A stretch of DNA of 10,766 nucleotides from Rhizobium sp. Q54 (GTDB taxonomy: Bacteria; Pseudomonadota; Alphaproteobacteria; SMXS01): NCBI GenBank assembly GCA_945872035.1, contig CAMBYA010000052.1:1-10766 (forward strand). The letters run 5' to 3'. Below are positions 1-7,120 of the stretch, piece by piece (position 1 is the first letter of the stretch; each line of letters starts with the position of its first letter). Position numbers and translations under genes: made by a program. The notes under the pieces are model-generated. The model was not told where the DNA came from and made no database searches. It saw only the letters and a list, made by a program, of their open reading frames with translations.

Positions 1-891
1 GGCGCCGATGCCAGCATCGGCAACCTGGAAGGCACGCTGACCGACCATGCGGTCGCCACCAAGGCAGCGGGGTCCTACGCTTTCCGTTCGCCGCCGCGCT
101 ACGCCGCGCTGCTGCGCGGTGCGGGGTTCAGGGTGCTGAACCTGGCCAACAACCACAGCAACGATTTCGGACCCACCGGCTATGCCGACACGCTGCAGGC
201 GCTGCGGGAGGCCGGCGTGCTGGCCGCCGGCGTGAAGGGGCAGGCCGCCATGCTCGACGTCAAGGGCCTGAAGGTGGCCGTGCTGGGCTTCGGCTTCGAT
301 CCCGGCCAGGACACGGTCCAGGACCTGGACAACGCGCGCCGGCTCGTCAGAAGCGCCCGCGAGCGAGCGCAGGTGGTGGTGGTGAGCTTTCACTCGGGGG
401 CCAAGGGCGCTGACGCCCTGCTTCATCCCGACGCCGATGAGCGGCTCCGGGGCGAAAACCGCGGCAACGCGGTCGCCTTCGCCCGCGCCGCCATCGACAG
501 CGGTGCCGACATGGTGGTGGGCCACGGGCCGCACGTGCTGCGGTCCATCGAGTGCTACAGGGGCAGGCCGATCTTCTATTCGCTGGGCAACTTCGTCGGC
601 GTCGGCGGGCTGTCGATCGGCGGTCTGGCCGCCGTCACGGCCATCGCGGGCGTACAACTCGGCGAACAGGGGCAGCTGCAGGGCATCGAGTTCCTTCCGG
701 TGGCATTCGACCGGAACAGGATTCCTCGCCCCGACGACAGGGAGTTTGGCGCACACCTCGTGAATTGGGCGGGCGCCCATCCACGCTATCCGGGGCAGTT
801 CCTGCAGGTGCCGGCCGATCCGGCGACGCGTCCTGCGTTCGAGACGTGGCTTGCGCCGTTTCGGCCTGCTTCATCGGAGGTGAGCCCATGA
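1..891 (+). CDS. CapA-family protein (poly-gamma-glutamate/capsule type), 5'-truncated by window edge
   Basis: The reading frame is open from the first base, so the gene begins outside the window; 296 C-terminal residues are visible. The CapA/PGA_cap signature runs in order: NLEGTLT (visible residues 8-14), the [15 protein letters not shown] segment, [11 protein letters not shown] (47-57), a SFHSGAKG strand-loop, [17 protein letters not shown], and [13 protein letters not shown]. The conserved Asn/His/Asp residues fit the metallophosphatase-like fold of this family. Relatives include CapA of the Bacillus poly-gamma-glutamate machinery, but many proteobacterial members are uncharacterised, so a polymer role is not shown here. 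No capB, capC or pgs partner is in view. The stop (889-891) overlaps an ATG at 888 preceded by GGAGG; the small frame this opens runs antisense through a tRNA and is judged spurious. Family assignment is firm; substrate is unknown. Confidence 0.88.
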   Translation, partial: GADASIGNLEGTLTDHAVATKAAGSYAFRSPPRYAALLRGAGFRVLNLANNHSNDFGPTGYADTLQALREAGVLAAGVKGQAAMLDVKGLKVAVLGFGFDPGQDTVQDLDNARRLVRSARERAQVVVVSFHSGAKGADALLHPDADERLRGENRGNAVAFARAAIDSGADMVVGHGPHVLRSIECYRGRPIFYSLGNFVGVGGLSIGGLAAVTAIAGVQLGEQGQLQGIEFLPVAFDRNRIPRPDDREFGAHLVNWAGAHPRYPGQFLQVPADPATRPAFETWLAPFRPASSEVSP

Positions 892-939
892 GCCACGCTC
901 TGAAGCGGTTGTCCCAGGACGACGGTGGAAGGGATGGAT

Positions 940-1016
940 TGGCGCACCCGACAGGATTCGAACCTGTGACCTCTGCCTTCGGAGGGCAGCACTCTATCCA
1001 GCTGAGCTACGGGTGC
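940..1016 (-). tRNA. tRNA-Arg (anticodon CCG), CCA encoded
   Basis: Read on the minus strand, this 77-nt stretch folds as a complete cloverleaf. The acceptor stem GCACCCG/CGGGTGC has 7 pairs. The D arm is GCTC/GAGT, with GGA in the loop consistent with the A20 arginine identity base. The anticodon stem is CTGCC/GGCAG with loop CTCCGAA, giving anticodon CCG (plus-strand 980-982). The T stem ACAGG/CCTGT carries loop TTCGAAT. The discriminator is G and the CCA end is encoded (plus-strand 940-942). It should decode CGG, a codon used often in GC-rich genomes. It lies 67 bp downstream of argB on the same strand, but a well-formed promoter in that gap suggests independent transcription. Confidence 0.97.
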
Positions 1017-1030
1017 CTCGATCGCGGCGG

Positions 1031-1059
1031 AGAATAGGGAAAGCTGTCTGCCGTGTAAA
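1031..1059 (-). promoter_or_regulatory. Sigma70-type promoter for tRNA-Arg
   Basis: On the minus strand, TTTACA (1054-1059; 5 of 6 to TTGACA) is followed after exactly 17 nt by TATTCT (1031-1036; 4 of 6 to TATAAT). The tRNA 5' end lies 14 nt past the -10 box, so the expected leader is only about 7-8 nt, typical of a stable-RNA promoter. No convincing terminator separates it from argB. Confidence 0.65.
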
Positions 1060-1083
1060 CATCGGCTTTGGTCAGCGACTCGC

Positions 1084-1986
1084 CTAACTCTTCCCGATCA
1101 GCGTGCCCGCGCCGCCCGAGGTGAACAGCTCGAGCAGCACCGCGTGCGACACCCGTCCGTCGAGGATGACGGCGGCGTCGACGCCGCCCTTCACCGCGTT
1201 CATGCAGGTCTCGACCTTGGGGATCATGCCGCCGGAGACCGTGCCGTCCCGGATCAGCGACTCCACATCCTCGGGCGACAGGTTGGTCATCAGCTCGCCG
1301 GACTTGCCCAGCACGCCCTTCACGTCGGTCAGCATCAGCAGGCGGCGCGCGCCCACGGCGGCGGCGACGGCGCCGGCGAAAGTGTCGGCGTTGATGTTGT
1401 AGGTCTCGCCCTCGTCGCCATAGCCGATCGGCGCGATCACCGGGATCAGGTCCGAGCGCGCCAGCACGTCGAGCACGTGCGGATTGACCGACTCCGGCTC
1501 GCCGACATAGCCCATGTCGAGTTCGCGCTCGATGTTGCTGTCCGGGTCGCGCGCCTTCATCTTCACCTTGCGGCCGCGCACCATGTCGCAGTCGCGGCCC
1601 GACAGGCCCACGGCGCGGCCGCCGGCCCGGTTGATCGCCGCGACGATCTCCTTGTTGATGCGGCCGGAGAGGACCATCTCGACCACTTCCATGGTGGCCT
1701 CGTCGGTGACCCGCAGGCCGTTGACGAACTCGCTCTGGATGCGCAGGCGGTCCATCATCTGCTTGATCTGCGGGCCGCCGCCGTGCACCACCACGGGATT
1801 GATGCCGACCTGCTTCATCAGCACGATGTCGCGGGCGAACTCGTCGGCCAGGGTCCGGTCGCCCATGGCGTGGCCGCCATATTTGATCACGATGGTCGCC
1901 CCGGCGTATTTGCGCATGAACGGCAGCGCTTCCGACAGGGTGGTGGCGGTCAGCAGTTCGCTGTATCCGGCGGGCATCTCGGCCAT
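1084..1986 (-). CDS. argB: Acetylglutamate kinase
   Basis: ArgB phosphorylates N-acetyl-L-glutamate with ATP, the second step of arginine biosynthesis, in the cytoplasm. The 300-residue length is normal. Amino-acid-kinase motifs are present: IKYGGHAM with Lys35, VVHGGGPQI (66-74) for substrate binding, the NINAD motif near 198, LTDVKGV (219-225), and SGGMIPK with Lys257 in the nucleotide site. The N-terminal helix before IKYGG resembles that of arginine-inhibited hexameric ArgB enzymes, so feedback inhibition by arginine is likely (inference). The ATG at 1986 follows a strong GGGAGAAAG Shine-Dalgarno; a second Met three codons in is possible but worse placed. It is the last gene of the rpmH-to-argB run, 84 bp after engB, an arrangement known in alphaproteobacteria. 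Confidence 0.97.
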   Translation of the reverse strand: MAEMPAGYSELLTATTLSEALPFMRKYAGATIVIKYGGHAMGDRTLADEFARDIVLMKQVGINPVVVHGGGPQIKQMMDRLRIQSEFVNGLRVTDEATMEVVEMVLSGRINKEIVAAINRAGGRAVGLSGRDCDMVRGRKVKMKARDPDSNIERELDMGYVGEPESVNPHVLDVLARSDLIPVIAPIGYGDEGETYNINADTFAGAVAAAVGARRLLMLTDVKGVLGKSGELMTNLSPEDVESLIRDGTVSGGMIPKVETCMNAVKGGVDAAVILDGRVSHAVLLELFTSGGAGTLIGKS

Positions 1987-2070
1987 GGGTTCTTTCTCCC
2001 GATTCCGGCGCGGTTTATAGCGGATGGATGTGACGGGTGCCAGTCTGCCGGCGAGTGATGCGGGCCCGAG

Positions 2071-2739
2071 CTATTCAGCCAGCCCGGCCAGCACCGCGCG
2101 CAGCTCGGGGATGCCCTCGCCGGTTTCGCTGCTGGTCACCACCAGTTCGGGGAACGCGGCCACGTGCCTGCGGGTCTCGGTCTCGGTGCGGGCGACCAGA
2201 GCGTCGCGGCCGCCGGGCTTCACCTTGTCGATCTTGGTCAGCACCACCTGGTAGGACACCGCCGCCTCGTCGAGCATGGACATGATCTCGCGGTCCGGGC
2301 CCATGATGCCGTGGCGGGCGTCGATCAGCAGCATGGCGCGGCGCAGGGTCGGCCGGCCGCGCAGGTAGGATTTCAGCAGCCGGATCCAGGCGTCGACCTG
2401 CGGCTTGGGCACCTTGGCATAGCCGTACCCGGGCAGGTCGACCAGGTAGAGCGAGCCCAGCTTCGGCGTGCCGATGGAGAAGTAGTTGAGCTGCTGGGTG
2501 CGGCCCGGCGTGTTGGATGTGCGGGCCAGGTCCTTGCGGCCGGTCAGGGCGTTAAGCAGGCTGGACTTGCCCACGTTCGAGCGGCCGGCGAAGGCGATCT
2601 CGATGGGGCCGGGATCGGGAAGCTGCGCCAGCCCGGCCACGCCCAGCATGAACCGACACTCGCTGGCGAAGAAAAGGCGGCCGCGCTCAAGGGCGTCGTC
2701 GTCCCCACCTGCCAGATCGCTGTCGGGTTCCTCGCTCAC
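2071..2739 (-). CDS. engB: Ribosome-biogenesis GTP-binding protein EngB/YsxC/YihA, GTG start
   Basis: EngB is a TrmE-Era-EngA-EngB-type GTPase needed for large-subunit assembly. The G motifs appear in order: G1 GRSNVGKSS (52-60), G2 around TPGRTQ (78-82), G3 DLPGYG (101-106), G4 TKID (168-171) and G5 SSE (203-205). With the start chosen here the protein has 222 residues, as expected. The frame is open further upstream to 2997, but that extension lies wholly inside yidC and shows no homologous pattern. I therefore place the start at the GTG at 2739-2737, whose GTGA overlaps the yidC stop by 4 nt and implies translational coupling. The N-terminus is acidic ([13 protein letters not shown]), which is common in alphaproteobacterial members. 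Confidence 0.94.
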   Translation of the reverse strand: MSEEPDSDLAGGDDDALERGRLFFASECRFMLGVAGLAQLPDPGPIEIAFAGRSNVGKSSLLNALTGRKDLARTSNTPGRTQQLNYFSIGTPKLGSLYLVDLPGYGYAKVPKPQVDAWIRLLKSYLRGRPTLRRAMLLIDARHGIMGPDREIMSMLDEAAVSYQVVLTKIDKVKPGGRDALVARTETETRRHVAAFPELVVTSSETGEGIPELRAVLAGLAE

Positions 2740-4496
2740 GTGCTCTCGTCGAACGCGCCGTGCCGCTTCATGATCAGCCATTGCTGGGCGATGGTCAGCA
2801 GGTTGTTCCACGTCCAGTAGATCACCAGGCCCACCGGGAAACTGGCGAACAGGAAGATGAAGATCAGCGGCAGGAACTGGAACACCTTGGCCTGGATCGG
2901 GTCCGGCGGCGGCGGATTCAGCATCTGCTGAACATACATGGTCACGCCCATGATCGCGGTCCACAGGCCAATGGCGAGGAACGCCGGCGGCTGCCACGGG
3001 ATCAGGCCGAACAGGTTGGTGATCAGCAGCGGATCGTGGCCCGACAGGTCGTGCACCCAGCCGTAGAACGGCGCGTGGCGCATCTCGATTGACACCATCA
3101 GCACCTGGTAGAGGGCGATGAACACGGGAATCTGCACCAGGATCGGCAGGCAGCCGGCGACCGGGTTGACCTTCTCGGTCTGGTACAGCTTCATCACCTC
3201 CTCGCGCTGCTTCACGGGGTCCTCCTTGAAGCGCTCGCGGATGGCGGCCATCTTGGGCGCCAGCTTTCGCATCTTGCCCATGGCGATGTAGGATTTGTTG
3301 GCGAGCTGGAAGAACGCCAGCTTGATGATCACGGTGATCGCCAGGATCGCGAGGCCGAAATTGCCGACCCAGCCCTTCAGGATCTCGAGCAGCCAGAACA
3401 CCGGCCGGGCGAGGAAATAGAACCAGCCCCAGTCGATGGCCCGGTCGAACATGACGATGCCGAATTCCTTTTCGTAGGCATCGATCAGCTTGGTTTCCTT
3501 GGCGCCGGCGAACAGGTGGCCCGTGGTCGAGGTCGCGCCGCCAGCCGGAACCACGGCCTGGGAACCGGTATACACCGAACGGAAGACGTCGCGGCCGCCG
3601 GCGTTGCGATATTCGAACCAGCCATTGAACGGCCGCTTCTGGTCGGGAACGAACGCGACCAGCCAGTATTTGTCGGTGATGCCCAGCCAGCCGCCGGTGC
3701 TCGCGGTCATGAGCGCCTGCCGGTCCGGCTTGATGGAGCCGTCCAGGGTATCATCCTTGTGGTTCTCGTAGCCTTCGTGCTCGAGCTTCTCGCTGAACAC
3801 GCCCACGAAACCTTCGTGAACGATCGCCGACTTTACGGTCTCCGGGATGCCGACCCGGTTGACCGCGCCATAGGGCTGCAGCGACACCGGCGCACCCGTG
3901 CCGTTCTCGACCTTGTCGGAAACGGAAATCATGTAGTTGTCGTCGACGGTGTAGGTGCGGCTGAACACCAGGCCCTGGCCGTTGTCCCAGGTCAGCGTCA
4001 CCGGCTTGCCGGGCGACAGAACCTCGCCGTCGGCCTGCCAGACGGTGGTCGCGCCGGGCACCGGCACGCTGCCGCCCTTCACATTCTGCCAGCCGAAATC
4101 GGCATAATAGGGCGCCGCCGTGCTTGACGGCGACAGCAGCACCACGTCGGGCGAACCCTTATCGAGCGTCTGGCGGTAACCGACCAGGGTCAGGTCGTCC
4201 AGCCGCCCGCCTTCCAGCCGAAGCGAGCCGTTCAGGCGCGGCGACTTGATGGCCACGCGTCCACCCCGGCTCAGCACCGCAGCCCGGTCCTCGGGGGCGG
4301 CCGGCGGCGCGGCGCCCATGTCGGGGCTTTCGACGGCGGGCGCGGTTTTCGAGTCGGCGCCGGTGGTCACGCTCTGCTCGGTACGCGTATCCGGCCGAGG
4401 CGCGACGCGCGGCGCGATCAGCAGTTCATAACCGATCATCATCGCCAGGACGATGACGACGGCCAGCACGAGGTTCCTGGTGTCTTCGGACTGCAT
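2736..4496 (-). CDS. yidC: Membrane protein insertase YidC (Oxa1 family)
   Basis: YidC inserts and folds inner-membrane proteins, alone or with SecYEG. The 586-residue length fits Gram-negative YidC. There is an N-terminal membrane anchor (about 8-27), a low-complexity linker, a large periplasmic P1 domain (about 65-345), and the conserved Oxa1-like translocase from about 355. Within the last part, [19 protein letters not shown], the charged coiled cytoplasmic loop with KMRKLAPKM and [31 protein letters not shown], and [21 protein letters not shown] are all typical. The C-terminal tail is short. Its ATG shares one nucleotide with the yidD stop (TGATG), and its stop overlaps the engB GTG, so translation of the three is probably coupled. 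Confidence 0.98.
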   Translation of the reverse strand: MQSEDTRNLVLAVVIVLAMMIGYELLIAPRVAPRPDTRTEQSVTTGADSKTAPAVESPDMGAAPPAAPEDRAAVLSRGGRVAIKSPRLNGSLRLEGGRLDDLTLVGYRQTLDKGSPDVVLLSPSSTAAPYYADFGWQNVKGGSVPVPGATTVWQADGEVLSPGKPVTLTWDNGQGLVFSRTYTVDDNYMISVSDKVENGTGAPVSLQPYGAVNRVGIPETVKSAIVHEGFVGVFSEKLEHEGYENHKDDTLDGSIKPDRQALMTASTGGWLGITDKYWLVAFVPDQKRPFNGWFEYRNAGGRDVFRSVYTGSQAVVPAGGATSTTGHLFAGAKETKLIDAYEKEFGIVMFDRAIDWGWFYFLARPVFWLLEILKGWVGNFGLAILAITVIIKLAFFQLANKSYIAMGKMRKLAPKMAAIRERFKEDPVKQREEVMKLYQTEKVNPVAGCLPILVQIPVFIALYQVLMVSIEMRHAPFYGWVHDLSGHDPLLITNLFGLIPWQPPAFLAIGLWTAIMGVTMYVQQMLNPPPPDPIQAKVFQFLPLIFIFLFASFPVGLVIYWTWNNLLTIAQQWLIMKRHGAFDEST

Positions 4497-4792
4497 CAGC
4501 TCGGCTGGCTCCCGGTTGGCGGGTTATGGTGGGGACAATCGACCCCCGCGTGCGAATGGGCATGACGGGCGGCGGGAACGGGGTCGTAGCGGTGACCGCC
4601 CCAGGGATGGCAGCGGCCCAGGCGGCGGAGCGTGAGCCAGGAACCGCGCAGCGGTCCGTGCAGCTTCAGCGCCTCGAGCGCGTATTCCGAGCAGGTCGGC
4701 GCATAGCGGCAACTCGGCGGCAGCAGGGGCGAGATGAAGTAACGGTAGAACTTCACCGGCAGGGCCAACAGGGAGCTTAAGGCCGTTCTCAT
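4496..4792 (-). CDS. yidD: Membrane protein insertion efficiency factor YidD
   Basis: YidD is a small membrane-associated protein that promotes insertion of proteins by the Sec/YidC route. The family core is clear: [28 protein letters not shown] followed by [24 protein letters not shown], including the paired cysteines of CRYAPTC. I place the start at the ATG at 4792-4790, whose ATGA overlaps the rnpA stop by 4 nt; this gives 98 residues. An upstream in-frame Met would only extend into rnpA. The last 25 residues are rich in His and Pro ([16 protein letters not shown]), unlike the conserved core, and look like a variable tail. The stop shares one base with the yidC ATG. Confidence 0.95.
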   Translation of the reverse strand: MRTALSSLLALPVKFYRYFISPLLPPSCRYAPTCSEYALEALKLHGPLRGSWLTLRRLGRCHPWGGHRYDPVPAARHAHSHAGVDCPHHNPPTGSQPS

Positions 4793-5175
4793 CGTGCGGT
4801 CTCGTCGATCCGGATGCGGCTCAGGGCGGTTTCGAGGTCGTGGACCAACTGGGCCCACGGACGGGAGAGCGTTGTATGCCTGCCAATCAGCACATAATCA
4901 ATAGCCGGGCGCGCCCCGGCGGGCATGACCAGCCTTGCGGCCTCGCGCAGGCGGCGGCGAGCGCGGTTGCGTTCCACCGAGCCGCCAACCTTGCGGCTGA
5001 CGGTAAAGCCGACGCGCGCGGCGGGAGAGTCGGTTTCGTCCTTGGCGGTTGGCCGCGGAGCGGCCTGCAGGATCAGTCCGGGCGTGGCCCATTTGGCGCC
5101 GCGCGCCACGCGCAGGAAATCGCCCCGCCGCTTCAAGCGGTCGAGCGGGACGATATCCGTATCGGTGTCAGCCAT
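4789..5175 (-). CDS. rnpA: Ribonuclease P protein component
   Basis: RnpA is the basic protein subunit that binds the RNase P RNA for 5' maturation of tRNAs. Its 128 residues show the family layout: [25 protein letters not shown] at the start, [27 protein letters not shown] with the RNR-type RNA-binding helix (about 73-84), then [12 protein letters not shown]. The ATG at 5175 is the only plausible start in frame after the rpmH stop, yet there is no Shine-Dalgarno before it. Instead a perfect 8-bp GC hairpin ends 7 nt upstream. It lies 50 bp after rpmH, and its stop overlaps the yidD ATG. Confidence 0.96.
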   Translation of the reverse strand: MADTDTDIVPLDRLKRRGDFLRVARGAKWATPGLILQAAPRPTAKDETDSPAARVGFTVSRKVGGSVERNRARRRLREAARLVMPAGARPAIDYVLIGRHTTLSRPWAQLVHDLETALSRIRIDETAR

Positions 5176-5182
5176 TGGGAAG

Positions 5183-5202
5183 GGCCGGCGAGGCCGCCGG
5201 CC
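5183..5202 (-). promoter_or_regulatory. Perfect GC hairpin in rpmH-rnpA leader
   Basis: GGCCGGCG-GCCT-CGCCGGCC (minus strand) is an exact 8-bp stem with a 4-nt loop. It lies 7 nt before the rnpA ATG and 23 nt after the rpmH stop. No U-tract follows, so it is not a standard intrinsic terminator. It occupies the place of the ribosome-binding site and could limit rnpA translation, pause or end part of the transcription, or protect the 3' end of rpmH mRNA (inference). Confidence 0.6.
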
Positions 5203-5225
5203 TGAAATATCGCCGGAACGGCCGA

Positions 5226-5360
5226 TCAGGCGCTGAGGCGCTTGCGTCCCCGGGCGCGGCGCGCCTTCAGGACCAGGCGGCCGCCAACGGTGGCCATGCG
5301 GGCGCGGAAGCCATGCCGCCGGGCGCGGACCAGCTTCGAGGGTTGGTAAGTGCGTTTCAT
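5226..5360 (-). CDS. rpmH: 50S ribosomal protein L34
   Basis: The 44-residue basic product begins [18 protein letters not shown], continues [17 protein letters not shown], and ends RGRKRLSA, which is unmistakably bacterial L34. Length and composition are typical. The ATG at 5360 has GGAG 5 nt upstream. It is the first gene of the leftward operon and has a strong promoter about 56 nt before its start. L34 must be made in far larger amount than RnpA, which makes the hairpin after this gene relevant. Confidence 0.97.
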   Translation of the reverse strand: MKRTYQPSKLVRARRHGFRARMATVGGRLVLKARRARGRKRLSA

Positions 5361-5415
5361 GTCAACTCCGTGTTCGTCCGCTGCCGGATTCGAAGGTCGC
5401 TCTACAAGGGGCCGC

Positions 5416-5444
5416 TGTATAAGGGTTGCTCCCGGTCAAGTCAA
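5416..5444 (-). promoter_or_regulatory. Sigma70-type promoter of the rpmH-rnpA-yidD-yidC operon
   Basis: On the minus strand, TTGACT (5439-5444; 5 of 6 matches) is separated by 17 nt from TATACA (5416-5421; 4 of 6, with the key TATA). The predicted transcript starts near 5409, leaving a leader of roughly 48 nt before rpmH. This is the best promoter match in the window and suits a ribosomal-protein gene. Confidence 0.7.
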
Positions 5445-5624
5445 TTGCCCCGCGCCCGCCGGATCATGGCGCCGAAACTTGCCCCAGCCGGCGCCACGGG
5501 GCGCGGCCGGGCCGTACATGCCGGCGTGCGTCACGGTTTGGCAACGAAATGTCGATACGGCGCTGTAATTACTCCGAATGCCCGGAATTCTGTTATCATA
5601 TGAGGGATTTAACGGGTGCGACCC

Positions 5625-5629
5625 GGGAG
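5625..5629 (+). promoter_or_regulatory. Shine-Dalgarno deciding the histidine kinase start
   Basis: GGGAG lies 5 nt before the ATG at 5635. The in-frame ATG at 5578 has no such element, and its extra 19 residues do not look like a membrane-protein start, so 5635 is preferred. Confidence 0.65.
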
Positions 5630-5634
5630 TCCGC

Positions 5635-7032
5635 ATGCTCGGTAGCTTGTCGGCACGGCTGTTGGTGCTGACCATTGTGTTCGTGGCGCTGGTGGACGCG
5701 GTGATCGTCGTATCATCCGTCGCAGCCTTTCGACGCGACTGGCTGACCGAACGCCTGGGGGGCGCGCAGATCGCCAGCCTGGTGGCCGCGACTCCCGACA
5801 GCGCCAGCGTGGATCCGGCCGTGCGCGACGAGGCGCTCGCCGCAGCCATGGTCGAGAGCGTCAGCTTCCGGCGCGCCGATGGGCGGCTGCTCGAGCTCGG
5901 CCCCCGACACGAAGGCCCGCTTGGCGCTCATTACGACCTGGGCGGCTCGTCCCGGGCGGCGCTGCTCCGGGACAGCCTCGACATCCTGTTCAAAGGCAGC
6001 AAGGGCATGATCCGCGTCACGGGCGCGGCGAGGAAAGGACCCGGCCATGTCTCCATCGTGGTCGACGAGGCGCCGCTGCGGGCGGCGCTCCTGGACCATG
6101 CGCGGAACCTGGTGCTGGCCTCGCTGCTGCTGTCCCTTTGCGTCGCGGCGTTGGTGTACTTCACCCTGCTGCGGGTGCTCATCCGGCCGCTGCAGGGCCT
6201 GGCCTCGCATGTGGCGGAGTTCAGCGCGGCGCCGGAGGATGTGCTGCGCGTGATCCCGCAATCGACCCGCCGCGACGAGATCGGCACCCTCCAGCGCAGC
6301 CTGCGCGCCATGGAGGAGCAAATCCGCCACGCGCTGGCGCAGAAGCACGGCCTGGCCAGCCTGGGCGAGGCCGTGGCCAAGGTGAACCATGACCTGCGCA
6401 ACATCCTGTCGACTGCCCGGCTGGTATCCAACCGGTTGACCCAGAACAACGACCCGGCGGTCCGCAGCATCTCGGTGACGCTGATACGATCCATCGACCG
6501 GGCCATCGAGATCTGCTCGGACACGCTGAAGTTCGGCCGGCCGCAGGAGTTGCGCCCGCGATTGGTCCGTTTCGCCCTGCGGCCGCTGGCGGACGAGGTG
6601 GGCCGGTCGGTCGGCCTTACCGAGGAGTCCAACCCCATGTTCCTCAACCATGTCAGCCCGCACATGGAGATCGAGGCCGACCCGGAGCACCTGTTCCGGG
6701 CGCTGCAGAACCTGCTGCGCAATGCGATGGAGGCGATCGGCGACGGCTTCGGCGAGATCGCCGTCCGCTGCGACGACATGGGCGACCAATCGGTCATCGA
6801 GATCGCCGATACCGGGCCGGGCATGCCCGACCACGCCCGCGAGAACCTGTTCAAGCCGTTCAAGGCCACGACCCATGCCCATGGCGCCGGGCTTGGCCTG
6901 GTCAACGTCCAGGAGATCGCCCACGCCCATGGCGGCGAGATCCGCCTGGTCAAGTCCGATGCCAGCGGCACCATTTTCCGGCTGCACCTGCCCTTGGGCC
7001 GGGAGGCGCAGCTGCGCTCGGCCGCCGGTTGA
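5635..7032 (+). CDS. Membrane sensor histidine kinase (HAMP-HisKA-HATPase), orphan in this window
   Basis: This 465-residue protein has transmembrane helix 1 (about 9-31), an extracytoplasmic domain of about 120 residues with no family I recognise, and helix 2 (about 157-180). A HAMP linker (about 181-235) and a dimerisation/phosphoacceptor helix with VNHDLRN (His252) follow. The HATPase domain has N box LQNLLRNAMEAI (Asn363), G1 ADTGPGMP (391-398) and G2 GAGLGL (417-422). All residues for autophosphorylation are present, so it should be active. The H box reads HDLRN rather than HELRNPL. No response regulator lies beside it, so partner and signal are unknown. It diverges from the rpmH operon across about 270 bp, and its ParA neighbour 88 bp downstream appears to have its own control region. 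Confidence 0.93.
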   Translation: MLGSLSARLLVLTIVFVALVDAVIVVSSVAAFRRDWLTERLGGAQIASLVAATPDSASVDPAVRDEALAAAMVESVSFRRADGRLLELGPRHEGPLGAHYDLGGSSRAALLRDSLDILFKGSKGMIRVTGAARKGPGHVSIVVDEAPLRAALLDHARNLVLASLLLSLCVAALVYFTLLRVLIRPLQGLASHVAEFSAAPEDVLRVIPQSTRRDEIGTLQRSLRAMEEQIRHALAQKHGLASLGEAVAKVNHDLRNILSTARLVSNRLTQNNDPAVRSISVTLIRSIDRAIEICSDTLKFGRPQELRPRLVRFALRPLADEVGRSVGLTEESNPMFLNHVSPHMEIEADPEHLFRALQNLLRNAMEAIGDGFGEIAVRCDDMGDQSVIEIADTGPGMPDHARENLFKPFKATTHAHGAGLGLVNVQEIAHAHGGEIRLVKSDASGTIFRLHLPLGREAQLRSAAG

Positions 7033-7055
7033 GGCGGAGCGGCCGGCGCCGCGCT

Positions 7056-7074
7056 TATGTTGCAACGCAGCATA
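7056..7074. promoter_or_regulatory. 19-bp inverted repeat, candidate operator (PhaR-like) upstream of parA-like gene
   Basis: TATGTTGC-AAC-GCAGCATA has 8-nt arms matching at 7 of 8 positions around a 3-nt centre. It lies about 47 bp before the ParA start and covers a possible -35 box (TTGCAA, 7060-7065, 17 nt before TAGAGT at 7083-7088). The core TTGC-N3-GCAG resembles the TGC-rich sites (roughly CTGC-N3-4-GCAG) reported for the polyhydroxybutyrate regulator PhaR of alphaproteobacteria; this comparison is from memory. The symmetry is seen directly; the regulator is inferred. Confidence 0.5.
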
Positions 7075-7120
7075 GATTTGACTAGAGTCGCTGGCGTAAC
7101 ACCGTCGACAAGGAACATCC

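Noticed and set aside
888..1037. 49-codon frame as a real gene
   Set aside because: Most of it is antisense tRNA sequence, a well-known source of false proteins, despite the good ribosome-binding site.
1144..2058. A 304-codon plus-strand frame opposite argB
   Set aside because: The His/Val/Asp-rich composition is the usual antisense shadow, and argB is certain.
2740..2997. N-terminal extension of engB to an upstream ATG
   Set aside because: It lies entirely within yidC coding sequence, has no EngB-like features, and the GTG overlapping the yidC stop gives a normal-length protein.
4793..4858. N-terminal extension of yidD to an upstream ATG
   Set aside because: It lies within rnpA. The ATG overlapping the rnpA stop begins right at the conserved YidD sequence.
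5445..5624. Promoter for the histidine kinase in the divergent gap
   Set aside because: TTGGCA (5538-5543) and several AT-rich -10-like hexamers occur, but none are at 16-18 nt spacing. I could not support a specific site.
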